A stretch of 43,916 bases of DNA from assembly GCA_028345065.1 (NCBI GenBank), contig JAOMCN010000014.1, positions 1 to 43,916 of the forward strand, written 5' to 3'. Below, one piece after another: positions 1 through 6,771 of the stretch. Within the stretch, counting starts at the first letter, position 1. The number at the start of each line of letters is the position of its first letter. A model generated the notes under the pieces. It was not told the DNA's origin. It ran no database searches and saw only the letters and a list, made by a program, of their open reading frames with translations. Made by a program: the position numbers and the translations under genes. This DNA is from Rhodospirillales bacterium (lineage in GTDB: Bacteria; Pseudomonadota; Alphaproteobacteria; Rhodospirillales; UBA2165).

Positions 1-1502
1 GAAAATTCGCGTGACATAAGCACGAACATTAGCACTCCCCCAGACGCCAAGCTGCGGCGTAACATTGGCAAGAGGATCCAAATAAGGGTGCGGGTCGCAC
101 CCGCGCCCGCGACCCGCGCCGCCGCTTCATGTGTCGTCCCCAATTGCACCAATCCACTTTGGATCATGCGAACACCGTGGGGAATATACAATACAAGATA
201 CGCAATGACGAACAACCAAGCAGAGCCAAAAAGGCCAAATGGGCCTACCGCAAAGATCAAGAAAATACCAAGTCCAAGAACGACATGCGGGATCGTCAAA
301 GGGAGATTGATGGTGTAGTCGACGAACGTACTGAATCGCCCTTTCGCCGATCCAAGCAGGTAACGAGATACGATAAAGGACCCGATAAGGCCAGCTACCA
401 CGCCGAAGGTGCTCAATTTTATAGAATTCAAGATCGAATTTCGGATCGTTGAATCTGCCCAAATATCGGCAAAGGCATTGAAGCTAAATTTATCTACCAT
501 TATTGTGCTTGACCAGTATGGCGAAAACGCAACAATCGCCAAGGCAACGACTGCTGGCACCACCGCGATAAACGCGTAGACCGCAATCGGGATCAACAAC
601 CAATCACGTGATTTTCTATGACCTCCTATACCCTTGTTGGTGGCCGAGAAGCGGTCGACATCACCAACGCTTAGGCGTTGAATGTGTACTAAGGCAAATC
701 CTGCAATGACGAGCGGCATTGCAAGAAAAGCTGCAGTAGCCTCTTGCGGGACTGCTCTAACTTCGAGCTGGTTATAAATTTCGGTAGTTATGACGTTGAT
801 GCCGTGGTTTGACCCCAATACCAATGGCACAGTAAACTGACCTAGACCAATCAGCATGACGATGACAGTACCGTAGATTATCGCCGGCCGAATAATCCGG
901 AGTACGATCCGGAACTGGGCACCCAACCAACTTGATCCAGAAACCATTGCTGCGTGCTCGAGAGCCGGATCGACAGAGCGCAATGCCGTAGAGACATATA
1001 AAAACACAAAGGGGACCAAATAAATTGTGTCAATTATTACGATTCCCGTCAGAGTGCGGATATCAACCGGTCCAGAACTTCCGTCGAAGAATGGCGTCGC
1101 TCGCAATAAAACGTTAGCATAGCCAATTCGTGGAGAAAACAAAAAGATCCATCCGATAACGCCAGCGATCGGTGGCACAAATAAGGCGCTAGTCGTTAGT
1201 ACTGTCGCAATCCGAGCCTTGACCACCGAAAGTTGGCCGGTTGCCCAACCAAAAAAGGTTCCAAGAGTTAAAGCAAGAACAACTGTCCCGGCAGCTAGTA
1301 AAAATGTATTTAATATCGTCCGTCCGATCCCAGGCAAGCCAGCTACAACCCGTAATTGTTCACGAATTCCCATCAATGGCTCAAACAAGACCTGGATTAT
1401 TGGCGCAAATATTGCCGCGAGTAACAAGAAAAGCGCCAACCGAGAAATCACGGTTGGCCAGTTCCTTAACCAATGAAGGCTACGGGACACTAACTGGCTC
1501 AT
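1..1502 (-). CDS. Iron-type ABC transporter permease, 3' end cut by window edge
   Basis: Inner-membrane permease of the FbpB/ThiP kind, carrying two fused permease halves; the likely substrate is ferric iron or a related small solute. Reading the minus strand from ATG 1502 gives about 500 codons without a stop, running off the left edge, so the C-terminus is missing. The first half carries an EAA-type loop (EHAAMVSG followed by RIVLRIIRP) and the second half a clear EAA loop (EAAARVAGAGATR then LLPMLRR, about residues 455-485), which contact the ATPase. Many hydrophobic helices separate them. It lies 163 bases downstream of the binding-protein gene on the same strand, so the two probably form an operon with an ATPase gene beyond the edge. 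The start is uncertain: TTG 1511 sits a better distance from a GGAG. The EAA region is very GC-rich, unlike most of the window. Confidence 0.9.
   Translation of the reverse strand, partial: MSQLVSRSLHWLRNWPTVISRLALFLLLAAIFAPIIQVLFEPLMGIREQLRVVAGLPGIGRTILNTFLLAAGTVVLALTLGTFFGWATGQLSVVKARIATVLTTSALFVPPIAGVIGWIFLFSPRIGYANVLLRATPFFDGSSGPVDIRTLTGIVIIDTIYLVPFVFLYVSTALRSVDPALEHAAMVSGSSWLGAQFRIVLRIIRPAIIYGTVIVMLIGLGQFTVPLVLGSNHGINVITTEIYNQLEVRAVPQEATAAFLAMPLVIAGFALVHIQRLSVGDVDRFSATNKGIGGHRKSRDWLLIPIAVYAFIAVVPAVVALAIVAFSPYWSSTIMVDKFSFNAFADIWADSTIRNSILNSIKLSTFGVVAGLIGSFIVSRYLLGSAKGRFSTFVDYTINLPLTIPHVVLGLGIFLIFAVGPFGLFGSAWLFVIAYLVLYIPHGVRMIQSGLVQLGTTHEAAARVAGAGATRTLIWILLPMLRRSLASGGVLMFVLMSREF
86..117. 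repeat. GC-rich nested inverted repeats inside the permease gene
   Basis: GGGTGCG (86-92) pairs with CGCACCC (96-102). GCGGGTCGC (90-98) also pairs with GCGACCCGC (109-117), so two mutually exclusive hairpins are possible. They lie in codons for the second EAA loop. This may be only the result of Ala/Gly/Arg-rich coding in a GC-rich gene. Confidence 0.6.
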
Positions 1503-1665
1503 TCCATTCAAGGTCAGTCTCCACCATTTCGCCTGGTAATAATTTCATTGCCTAGATAGATGGCCAAGTGAAAGTTATTCTTCGGAAGTGATGGCGCGCG
1601 AGACCGACTACAGAATAATGCTATCCTGCCTCGGCCACGCGTGCCGTAAAAATGATGACGTAACT

Positions 1666-2655
1666 TTACTGGGGTATGGCCTTATGGAAGGTTTTCTCCC
1701 ACCACTTGGTAAGATTAATGGCGAGTTGGGCAGTCATCTCTTCTTCGTTGACATTGGCAGGGATGCTACCCTTACCAATTACGCTAACACCACCATCGGT
1801 ATTTAATATGGCTTGCCCTTCGGAACCCATCATATAATCCAGCAAAAGTTTACCGGCGTTAGGGCTAGGTCCAGACTCAAGCGCCATTGCCCATTGCGTC
1901 AATGCCCAGATTTTAGACTTCGGCGTCACCCAGTTGATTGGCGCACCTTTGCGCTTTAAACCTGCGGCCTGCCATGCAAATGCCAGGGAAATATCCGTTT
2001 CTCCAGCTGCCACGCCCTGTATGAGCGCGTTGACGGATGGACCCGTGACAATTCCAGCTTTTGCAATACTTTTCCAAAATCCTTCGCCCAATAGTTTGCG
2101 GGTTTTGTAATAATATGCTGTTCGAAATACTGAAGCAGGAGACCCAACCGCGGTAATATACTTCTTTGCGATCATATCCTTGTAATCCGTTGGCGCCGGT
2201 TTAACTTTGTTCGTGTTATAAATGATCACCACCGGATCGGCAGTCATTTGTGCACTACCATGAGGAAACATGTACTCCTTTGGCCAGTTCTTAGCATTGG
2301 GTCCATCGGGAACCCAAATCTTAGTTATTTTGGCAATCCCGGAATGGGAAATCGGCCCAGCCGTATAGAATACGTCTGCTTGGGGTTTGCCCGCTTTTAA
2401 CTCTCCCATAAGCCTAGCTGATTGTGCCCGAGCGGAGCCCCGGAGCCACGTTCCCTTAATACCAAATTTCTTTTCAAACGCCGTGAGAAGCGCTTTCGCT
2501 TGTGCATTCGACTTAGCTAGATATAGGGCGACCTTACCCTCGGCCTTTGCTGCTTTGGTCACTTGCTGCCAATTCGCGGCACTTGCTGTCGAGTACGACG
2601 CTGCGAAAAAACCTACAGCACATGCAACCACGAATAAGTTTTTGGGTATACTCAT
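1666..2655 (-). CDS. Periplasmic iron-type ABC transporter substrate-binding protein
   Basis: Extracellular solute-binding protein of the FbpA/AfuA type that would deliver ligand to the adjacent permease. The chosen start, ATG 2655, has a strong GGAGGA Shine-Dalgarno; a longer frame begins at 2727 but without support. The 329-residue product has a Sec signal peptide (residues 1-26, cleavage after ASA). The mature part begins NWQQVTKAAKAEGKV and has the family's alternating fold signals: a VALYLAKSNAQ strand-helix, KADVFY-like DVFYTAG, and DPVVIIYNTNKV at the hinge. Ferric-binding proteins use tyrosines near the C-terminal half; YYYK in SVFRTAYYYKTRKLLGEG may be such a cluster. Iron, thiamine and 2-aminoethylphosphonate binders share this fold, so the ligand is not certain. 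Two TGGTWACCA sites lie upstream. Confidence 0.88.
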   Translation of the reverse strand: MSIPKNLFVVACAVGFFAASYSTASAANWQQVTKAAKAEGKVALYLAKSNAQAKALLTAFEKKFGIKGTWLRGSARAQSARLMGELKAGKPQADVFYTAGPISHSGIAKITKIWVPDGPNAKNWPKEYMFPHGSAQMTADPVVIIYNTNKVKPAPTDYKDMIAKKYITAVGSPASVFRTAYYYKTRKLLGEGFWKSIAKAGIVTGPSVNALIQGVAAGETDISLAFAWQAAGLKRKGAPINWVTPKSKIWALTQWAMALESGPSPNAGKLLLDYMMGSEGQAILNTDGGVSVIGKGSIPANVNEEEMTAQLAINLTKWWEKTFHKAIPQ

Positions 2656-2699
2656 GTAATTTCCTCCCCGTGTTATTATCTGTATATATTGAATAAAAC

Positions 2700-2736
2700 T
2701 GGTTACCACTTTGAGTAAGAAAAACAATGGTAACCA
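2700..2736. promoter_or_regulatory. Paired TGGTWACCA operator-like sites
   Basis: TGGTTACCA at 2700-2708 and its reverse complement TGGTAACCA at 2728-2736 lie 45-81 bases upstream of the binding-protein start. Each 9-mer is itself a near-perfect dyad, and their centres are 28 bases apart. This geometry suits a dimeric repressor or activator binding two sites. GntR-type regulators often use TGGT-n-ACCA cores, but the one-base spacer is shorter than usual. Confidence 0.45.
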
Positions 2737-3106
2737 TTCAATCTATTATTAATTGATTGAAAAAATGATAGCGCAGCAAATTTAATAGCTCAACCGAATT
2801 TACTAAAAATTTGCTGTTGATCCGCCAAATTAAAAGTGTTTGTCAAAATTTGTAATATTTAAGCCAGTTGAAAATGGACGGAAATCAGTTCAAACTCAAC
2901 CTGAATCACTAAGCGGGAGAATATATTATTTGCATATTGACGGACACACTCTTTATAAATAAGGCTTTATAGATAAAGCAAAAAACAAATACGCCCACCC
3001 ACCAGTAATTTTTTTTATGGCTTGGGAGTTCCGCACTGCCGGCATAAAGTATTTTACTGCGGTCATTTAGGGGCGAGTTGTAGTATCTAATAAACAGGGA
3101 AATACC
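2737..3106. other. Divergent intergenic region, no gene seen
   Basis: AT-rich stretch between the minus-strand transporter genes and the plus-strand metallohydrolase gene. I see no convincing ORF, tRNA or repeat in it. It should carry promoters for both directions, but no single -35/-10 pair stands out. Confidence 0.5.
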
Positions 3107-4057
3107 ATGACAAAAGCTTTTGCTAGCCAAGCTGATTTGGCCGATAAAACTGAAACCTTCGTAAAACTTGCCGAAAATGCGTACTGCCTCACCGCTGAGG
3201 GAGACCCGAATACTGGCGTCATAATTGGTGACGATGAAGTTATGGTCATAGATGCGCGAGCGACACCAACGATGGCCAAGGAGGTCATCCGACATGTCAA
3301 ATCTGTTACCGATAAGCCAATCCAATACGTCTTCGTTTCCCACTATCATGCCGTGCGGGTTTTGGGCGCGTCCGCTTACAACGCACAGCATATTGTGGCC
3401 AGTCGCGGCACATATGATCTCATCAAAGAGCGCGGACAGGAAGACTTTGAAAGCGAAGCACAACGATTTCCTCGGCTGTTCAACGATATTGACTCGGTTC
3501 CAGGACTGACGTGGCCGACCTTGATCTTCGATAGCGAACTAACTCTCTGGTTAGGCAAGACTGAGGTTCAAATCAAGCATATCGGAAAAGGGCATACCAA
3601 GGGTGACGCGATTGTTTGGATGCCGAAGGAAAAGGTACTATTTTCGGGAGATCTTGTAGAGGACGGCACAGCCCCTTATTGCGGGGACGCCTACTTCACT
3701 GAATGGCCAGAAACGCTGGAAAAACTTCGCGCATTCGGAGCCGAAAAGTTGGTACCTGGACGTGGCGAGGCGATGGATTTGCCAACCGAAGTCGATCGCG
3801 CGATCGCAACGACCGCAGGCTTTCTGCGCGACATGCGCGAAATAGTTGAAGCCGGTGTCAAAGACGGGAAAAGTCTGAAGACCGTTTATCATGAGACCCA
3901 TGACGTTCTTCAACCGAAATACGGAGAGTGGGTGATCTTCGATCACTGCCTGCCGTTTAATGTTTCACGCTGTTTTGACGAGATGAGCGGAATCGTGGAT
4001 CCGCGTATTTGGACGACCAAGCGTGATATCCAGATGTGGAAAGAAATTGAGGTCTGA
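3107..4057 (+). CDS. MBL-fold metallohydrolase with HYHAVR in place of HxHxDH
   Basis: Metallo-beta-lactamase-fold enzyme of 316 residues, probably cytoplasmic, substrate unknown. The N-terminal strands NTGVIIGDDEVMVIDAR lead to VSHYHAVRVLGAS, where H79 and H81 remain but the usual Asp and His of HxHxDH are V83 and R84. Later metal positions look normal: GHTKGD (second-site His), VLFSGDLVEDG (bridging Asp) and a C-terminal FDHCLPFN. The change therefore affects mainly the site built from Asp/His of the first motif, so a mononuclear or altered metal centre is likely. A subgroup of MBL proteins with an HYHAVRVLG-like motif seems familiar to me, but this is from memory. It starts at ATG 3107 after AGGGAAATACC. 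It is alone on its strand and faces a gene-poor stretch. Confidence 0.85.
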   Translation: MTKAFASQADLADKTETFVKLAENAYCLTAEGDPNTGVIIGDDEVMVIDARATPTMAKEVIRHVKSVTDKPIQYVFVSHYHAVRVLGASAYNAQHIVASRGTYDLIKERGQEDFESEAQRFPRLFNDIDSVPGLTWPTLIFDSELTLWLGKTEVQIKHIGKGHTKGDAIVWMPKEKVLFSGDLVEDGTAPYCGDAYFTEWPETLEKLRAFGAEKLVPGRGEAMDLPTEVDRAIATTAGFLRDMREIVEAGVKDGKSLKTVYHETHDVLQPKYGEWVIFDHCLPFNVSRCFDEMSGIVDPRIWTTKRDIQMWKEIEV

Positions 4058-4165
4058 AGTACCTCTTACTCTGCCCGTTAGAAAGCCTCCCATTCTTACT
4101 GTGATGATGACAGAAAGTGCAGAAGAATTGAAGCTGATTGGTCGGCTAGTAGTTTTTTAGAAGCG

Positions 4166-4473
4166 TTATAAAATGTTTGTAACTTTTACTACTTTTACTT
4201 TCTCATAAAGCTCTTTGCCATCGAAATTAAGTACACTTATAAGATTTGTGCTTGATATTAATTCATTGAACTTGCTGTGGACTTCCGTCAACTCATTATT
4301 TTCCCATTTGATCTTCTCAACCGTTCCATCGGCATAGGTATTGATACCTTGTCCATCCCTATTGTCATCCCTCCACTGACCGACGTATTTATATCCACGT
4401 TAGAATAAGTTTTGGTGCCTTGCCCGTGGTATTTCCCGTCCTTCCAGTCACCAACGTATTTGTCCGCGCTCAA
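4166..4473 (-). pseudogene. Frameshifted MORN-repeat protein remnant
   Basis: Two reading frames join to give two MORN repeats. The upstream frame encodes YVGDWKDGKYHGQGTKTYSN. One missing base near 4407 shifts the continuation, YKYVGQWRDDNRDGQG, into the next frame, which then runs to TAA at 4166-4168. The tail beyond the repeats (ending EKVKVVKVTNIL) is intact. Upstream there is an in-frame stop at 4492-4494 and no ATG, so the 5' end is also lost; TTG 4473 is the only nearby start. MORN repeats usually bind lipid or stiffen membrane-associated proteins. The rest of the original gene is not present here. A sequencing error could explain the frameshift but not the missing start. Confidence 0.7.
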
Positions 4474-4576
4474 TCTAACACAACAAGCTGCCTAAAAGCC
4501 TTCAGGCCAAAGCCACCTGTAGGAAATCTGGATGGCCGAGACCTCATGAATAAATCAGTTTGACAATGGTTAAAAG

Positions 4577-5758
4577 CTAAAGCGGGGCGGTTTTCTGCGC
4601 GCCTTCGAGGCCGAGCGCCCATCGGCCGTAATTAGTACCTTGAACATCCCAGTTGAGACCAAATTGAGCACGGCCCGCATGGCTATTTCTAAAGATGCGT
4701 TGAAGCTCTCGGTTGAGGAACAATTCGCTTGCGCCACCAGCATAGAATATACGTTCAATTGCTTTAAGGGCTAGGAGTGACACGTAACTAGCGTCCCTAT
4801 ACAGACGTGTCCGAAGCTCCATCGGGACAGGCTCGTGTTTGTTGATAAAGTTCATGGCCTCACGGGTATTGTGACGGATGACGAGCTTTGCCGAATCAAT
4901 CTCGGCGGATGATTTGGCGATACGTAATTGTAGGCTTTGAAATTTAGCAATTTTGGCGCCGAACCGCGACGAGCGATCTTTTATGTCAGCGACAAATATA
5001 TCCAGCGCGCCCATCGCCATACCAACGATGACTGTCGCTGTTGGGTAGGTGCCAAGTATCCTGTAGTCGACATTATAAATACCTGCATCGTGAACACCGT
5101 ATCCTGGAGGAGTTTGGTTGCTGACGAAGGCGTGACTATTGGGGACAAAGACGTCTTTCATCTCCAGATTTTGGCTGCCGGTGCCGGCTAGACCCATGAC
5201 CTGCCAGGTGTCCAAGATTGTTACGTCATCGAGAGGAATTATCGTTGAAAGCTGCTTTTTGCTGCCTTCGATCGTGGTGAAATGGGCGAAAACCCAATCG
5301 GCGTGCAGTGAGCCGCTTGCGATTGCCATGATGCCATTGCCGAGATAGCCACCATCGACTTTCTTGAATGCGCCACTGATCATTTTAGCCGAGGAAACAA
5401 TGGCATCTGGGTTTGCGCTCCAGACTTCATCCTGAATATCGGACCCAAAATTGGTCACCATCAACGGGTGGCTACCACAGACCCCATATATCCAACCGGT
5501 TGAGCCACAGCCTGCGGCGATCTCCAAAGTAATATCGCAAAACGAATCCCAGCCCATTTCGTAACCGCCATAAAGCTTTGGTTTGAGCACATTGAATAAT
5601 CCAGCTTGGATCATTTCATCGAGGCTTTCTTGGGGAATTCGGCGCTGATCTTCACAACGCGCCGTGCGTGATCGCAGGCCCGGCCTTAAGTCACGCGCCC
5701 GCGCAACCAGTTCTTCGGGCGAAGGCACAGCGACACTAGTGGCAGTGACAGTACTCAC
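4577..5758 (-). CDS. HsaA/HpaH-like flavin-dependent monooxygenase (acyl-CoA dehydrogenase fold)
   Basis: 393-residue protein of the acyl-CoA dehydrogenase superfamily, closest in layout to the oxygenase subunits of two-component flavin monooxygenases (HsaA, p-hydroxyphenylacetate hydroxylase C2) rather than true acyl-CoA dehydrogenases. The N-terminal helical domain includes EESLDEMIQAGLFNVLKPKLYGGY-type sequence and GCGSTGWIYGVCGSHPLM. The middle beta domain carries SGSLHADWVFAH and WQVMGLAGTGSQ. The C-terminal helices end with GGASELFLNRELQRIFRN and HAGRAQFGLNWD. It would oxidise an aromatic or related substrate using reduced flavin from a partner reductase, which is not in this window. 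The GTG start at 5758 overlaps the stop of the small TPR ORF by four bases (GTGA). No clear Shine-Dalgarno is visible, so coupling is possible. The substrate is unknown. Confidence 0.8.
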   Translation of the reverse strand: MSTVTATSVAVPSPEELVARARDLRPGLRSRTARCEDQRRIPQESLDEMIQAGLFNVLKPKLYGGYEMGWDSFCDITLEIAAGCGSTGWIYGVCGSHPLMVTNFGSDIQDEVWSANPDAIVSSAKMISGAFKKVDGGYLGNGIMAIASGSLHADWVFAHFTTIEGSKKQLSTIIPLDDVTILDTWQVMGLAGTGSQNLEMKDVFVPNSHAFVSNQTPPGYGVHDAGIYNVDYRILGTYPTATVIVGMAMGALDIFVADIKDRSSRFGAKIAKFQSLQLRIAKSSAEIDSAKLVIRHNTREAMNFINKHEPVPMELRTRLYRDASYVSLLALKAIERIFYAGGASELFLNRELQRIFRNSHAGRAQFGLNWDVQGTNYGRWALGLEGAQKTAPL

Positions 5759-6000
5759 GGAATTGAGCCGAATGAGTGGTCTCCGACGTTAAAAAACACC
5801 CAACGCAGGAGCACTTTGCCAAGGTTTGTATATACTTTAATAAGGTTTGGCTTGATATCAAGGGCTTTGAGATAGTAGACGATGGCGTCGTCTAACCGCC
5901 CCAGTTTCACCAACCTATTGCCGTGGTTGTAATAAGCCTCGGTATGCTTAAGTTGCAAAACATCGGGTGTACCGGGTTGTTCAAACTGCTCGATTATCAT
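5755..6000 (-). pseudogene. TPR-protein fragment, 81 codons
   Basis: One good tetratricopeptide repeat and the start of another are visible (EAYYNHGNRLVKLGRLDDAI, then ALDIKPNLIKVYTNLGKVLL). After LLRW the sequence becomes unlike TPR (FFNVGDHSFGSIP) and stops, overlapping the next gene by four bases. A functional TPR protein normally has three or more repeats, so this is probably the 5' piece of a larger gene, cut when the neighbouring gene was acquired. ATG 6000 has no good Shine-Dalgarno. It could still be translated as a small coupling leader. Confidence 0.55.
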
Positions 6001-6011
6001 GGAATGTATTC

Positions 6012-6302
6012 TTAGGGTTCTATGTCAACGATAACCCAATCCTTAGCAACTTCTTTCAACATTCTTGCAACTTCCTGATGGGCGGGATGGGGACCGTACG
6101 CTGCCAATACATCTCTATCTGCCATTGTTACAATCAGTGCATGTGAGTGTGGTGCGCGGTCCGTAAAATTTTCACCATGTTTCACGTCTAAAATGCCCGG
6201 CACTTTGTCTTTAAGTTGTTTAGCAGCTCCCAGAAAGGAGTTTAGCTGTTCCTCAGTTGCTGTTTCTTTTTTCTCAAGAAGCACAATATGTTCAATCGGC
6301 AT
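6012..6302 (-). CDS. Dabb (stress-responsive A/B barrel) domain protein
   Basis: 96-residue ferredoxin-like dimeric alpha/beta barrel protein. It begins MPIEHIVLLEKKETATEEQL, the usual IxHIVLxxxK strand, and continues with VPGILDVKHGENF, SHALIVTMADRDVLAAY and HPAHQEVARML, all in the family's order and at normal length. ATG 6302 has a strong GGAGGA eight bases upstream. Such proteins act as small oxygenases, cyclases or stress proteins. Here it leads the minus-strand set that includes the HsaA-like monooxygenase, so it may work on the same small molecule. This functional link is inference from position only. Confidence 0.85.
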   Translation of the reverse strand: MPIEHIVLLEKKETATEEQLNSFLGAAKQLKDKVPGILDVKHGENFTDRAPHSHALIVTMADRDVLAAYGPHPAHQEVARMLKEVAKDWVIVDIEP

Positions 6303-6546
6303 TTGCTCCTCCTTCAGGTAGCAGTTTTTTCATAGTTCAATCTAACCAGTTGGTTAAAGTATTGCTAGGGCGTTGCAACCTACTTGGTGACATTTGGGTC
6401 GTCACCGGCCACAGGATAACCCAGATGATCGAGAAGTACTCAATCGGGGTCCGGGCAGTAGCCAATTGCTAAACAAGTTCAGAACATCTGGGCAATAACA
6501 AAGCGGTAAAAGTGGCAAACAGAAAAAAATAGGGCAAAGATAAAGT
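6303..6546. other. Gene-poor stretch with possible endonuclease-tail remnant
   Basis: No intact gene is seen. On the plus strand, about 6393-6472, an open stretch reads VTGHRITQMIEKYSIGV near its end and then stops. This resembles the xxGxxLxxLMIxxxVGV tail of Mrr-like restriction endonucleases. Nothing recognisable precedes it, so it would be a short decayed scrap at best. Confidence 0.25.
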
Positions 6547-6606
6547 AAAAAGTCACAACTTTCTGTTTCAAAAAGTCACACAACCTCGTAACGAAAAGTC
6601 ACACAA
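6547..6606. repeat. Three AAAAGTCACA repeats spaced exactly 23 bases
   Basis: The core GTCACA occurs at 6552, 6575 and 6598, each preceded by a run of four or five A. The period is 23 bases. The sequences between the cores differ, so these look like spaced protein-binding sites rather than a slipped tandem repeat. Ends of IS21-family elements carry such multiple transposase-binding repeats, but no transposase gene is present, so this would be a relic. Iteron-like regulator sites are an alternative. Confidence 0.6.
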
Positions 6607-6646
6607 AAATATTTTATTAAATAAATTCAACTACTTAGACGGTAGA

Positions 6647-6724
6647 TGGTGACCCCTAGGGGATTTGAACCCCTGTTGCCAGAATGAAAATCTGGAGTCC
6701 TAGACCTGACTAGACGAAGGGGTC
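6647..6724 (-). tRNA. tRNA-Glu (anticodon UUC), CCA encoded
   Basis: The minus-strand transcript starts GACCCCT at 6724 and pairs with AGGGGTC at 6657-6651; CCA is encoded at 6649-6647. The anticodon arm is CCAGA-TTTTCAT-TCTGG, giving anticodon TTC (glutamate). The T arm is AGGGG-TTCAAAT-CCCCT. The gene lies 47 bases after the MFS gene on the same strand and marks the boundary between the housekeeping block and the accessory left arm. I saw no second copy of its 3' end in the left arm. Confidence 0.95.
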
Positions 6725-6771
6725 ACGCAACACCATATATTAATGCGGTAGTTAGAAATCAAGGGTTCAAT

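Noticed and set aside
88-462. ORFs on both strands antisense or out of frame to the left-edge gene
   Set aside because: The permease frame is open across this whole stretch with clear EAA motifs; the others are GC-rich shadows.
2909-3463. 184-codon minus-strand ORF over the start of the MBL gene
   Set aside because: It lies antisense to a well-conserved protein and has no recognisable family or ribosome site.
6303-6724. Integrase attachment site made from the tRNA-Glu 3' end
   Set aside because: No second copy of the tRNA 3' end was seen in the left arm and there is no integrase gene in the window.
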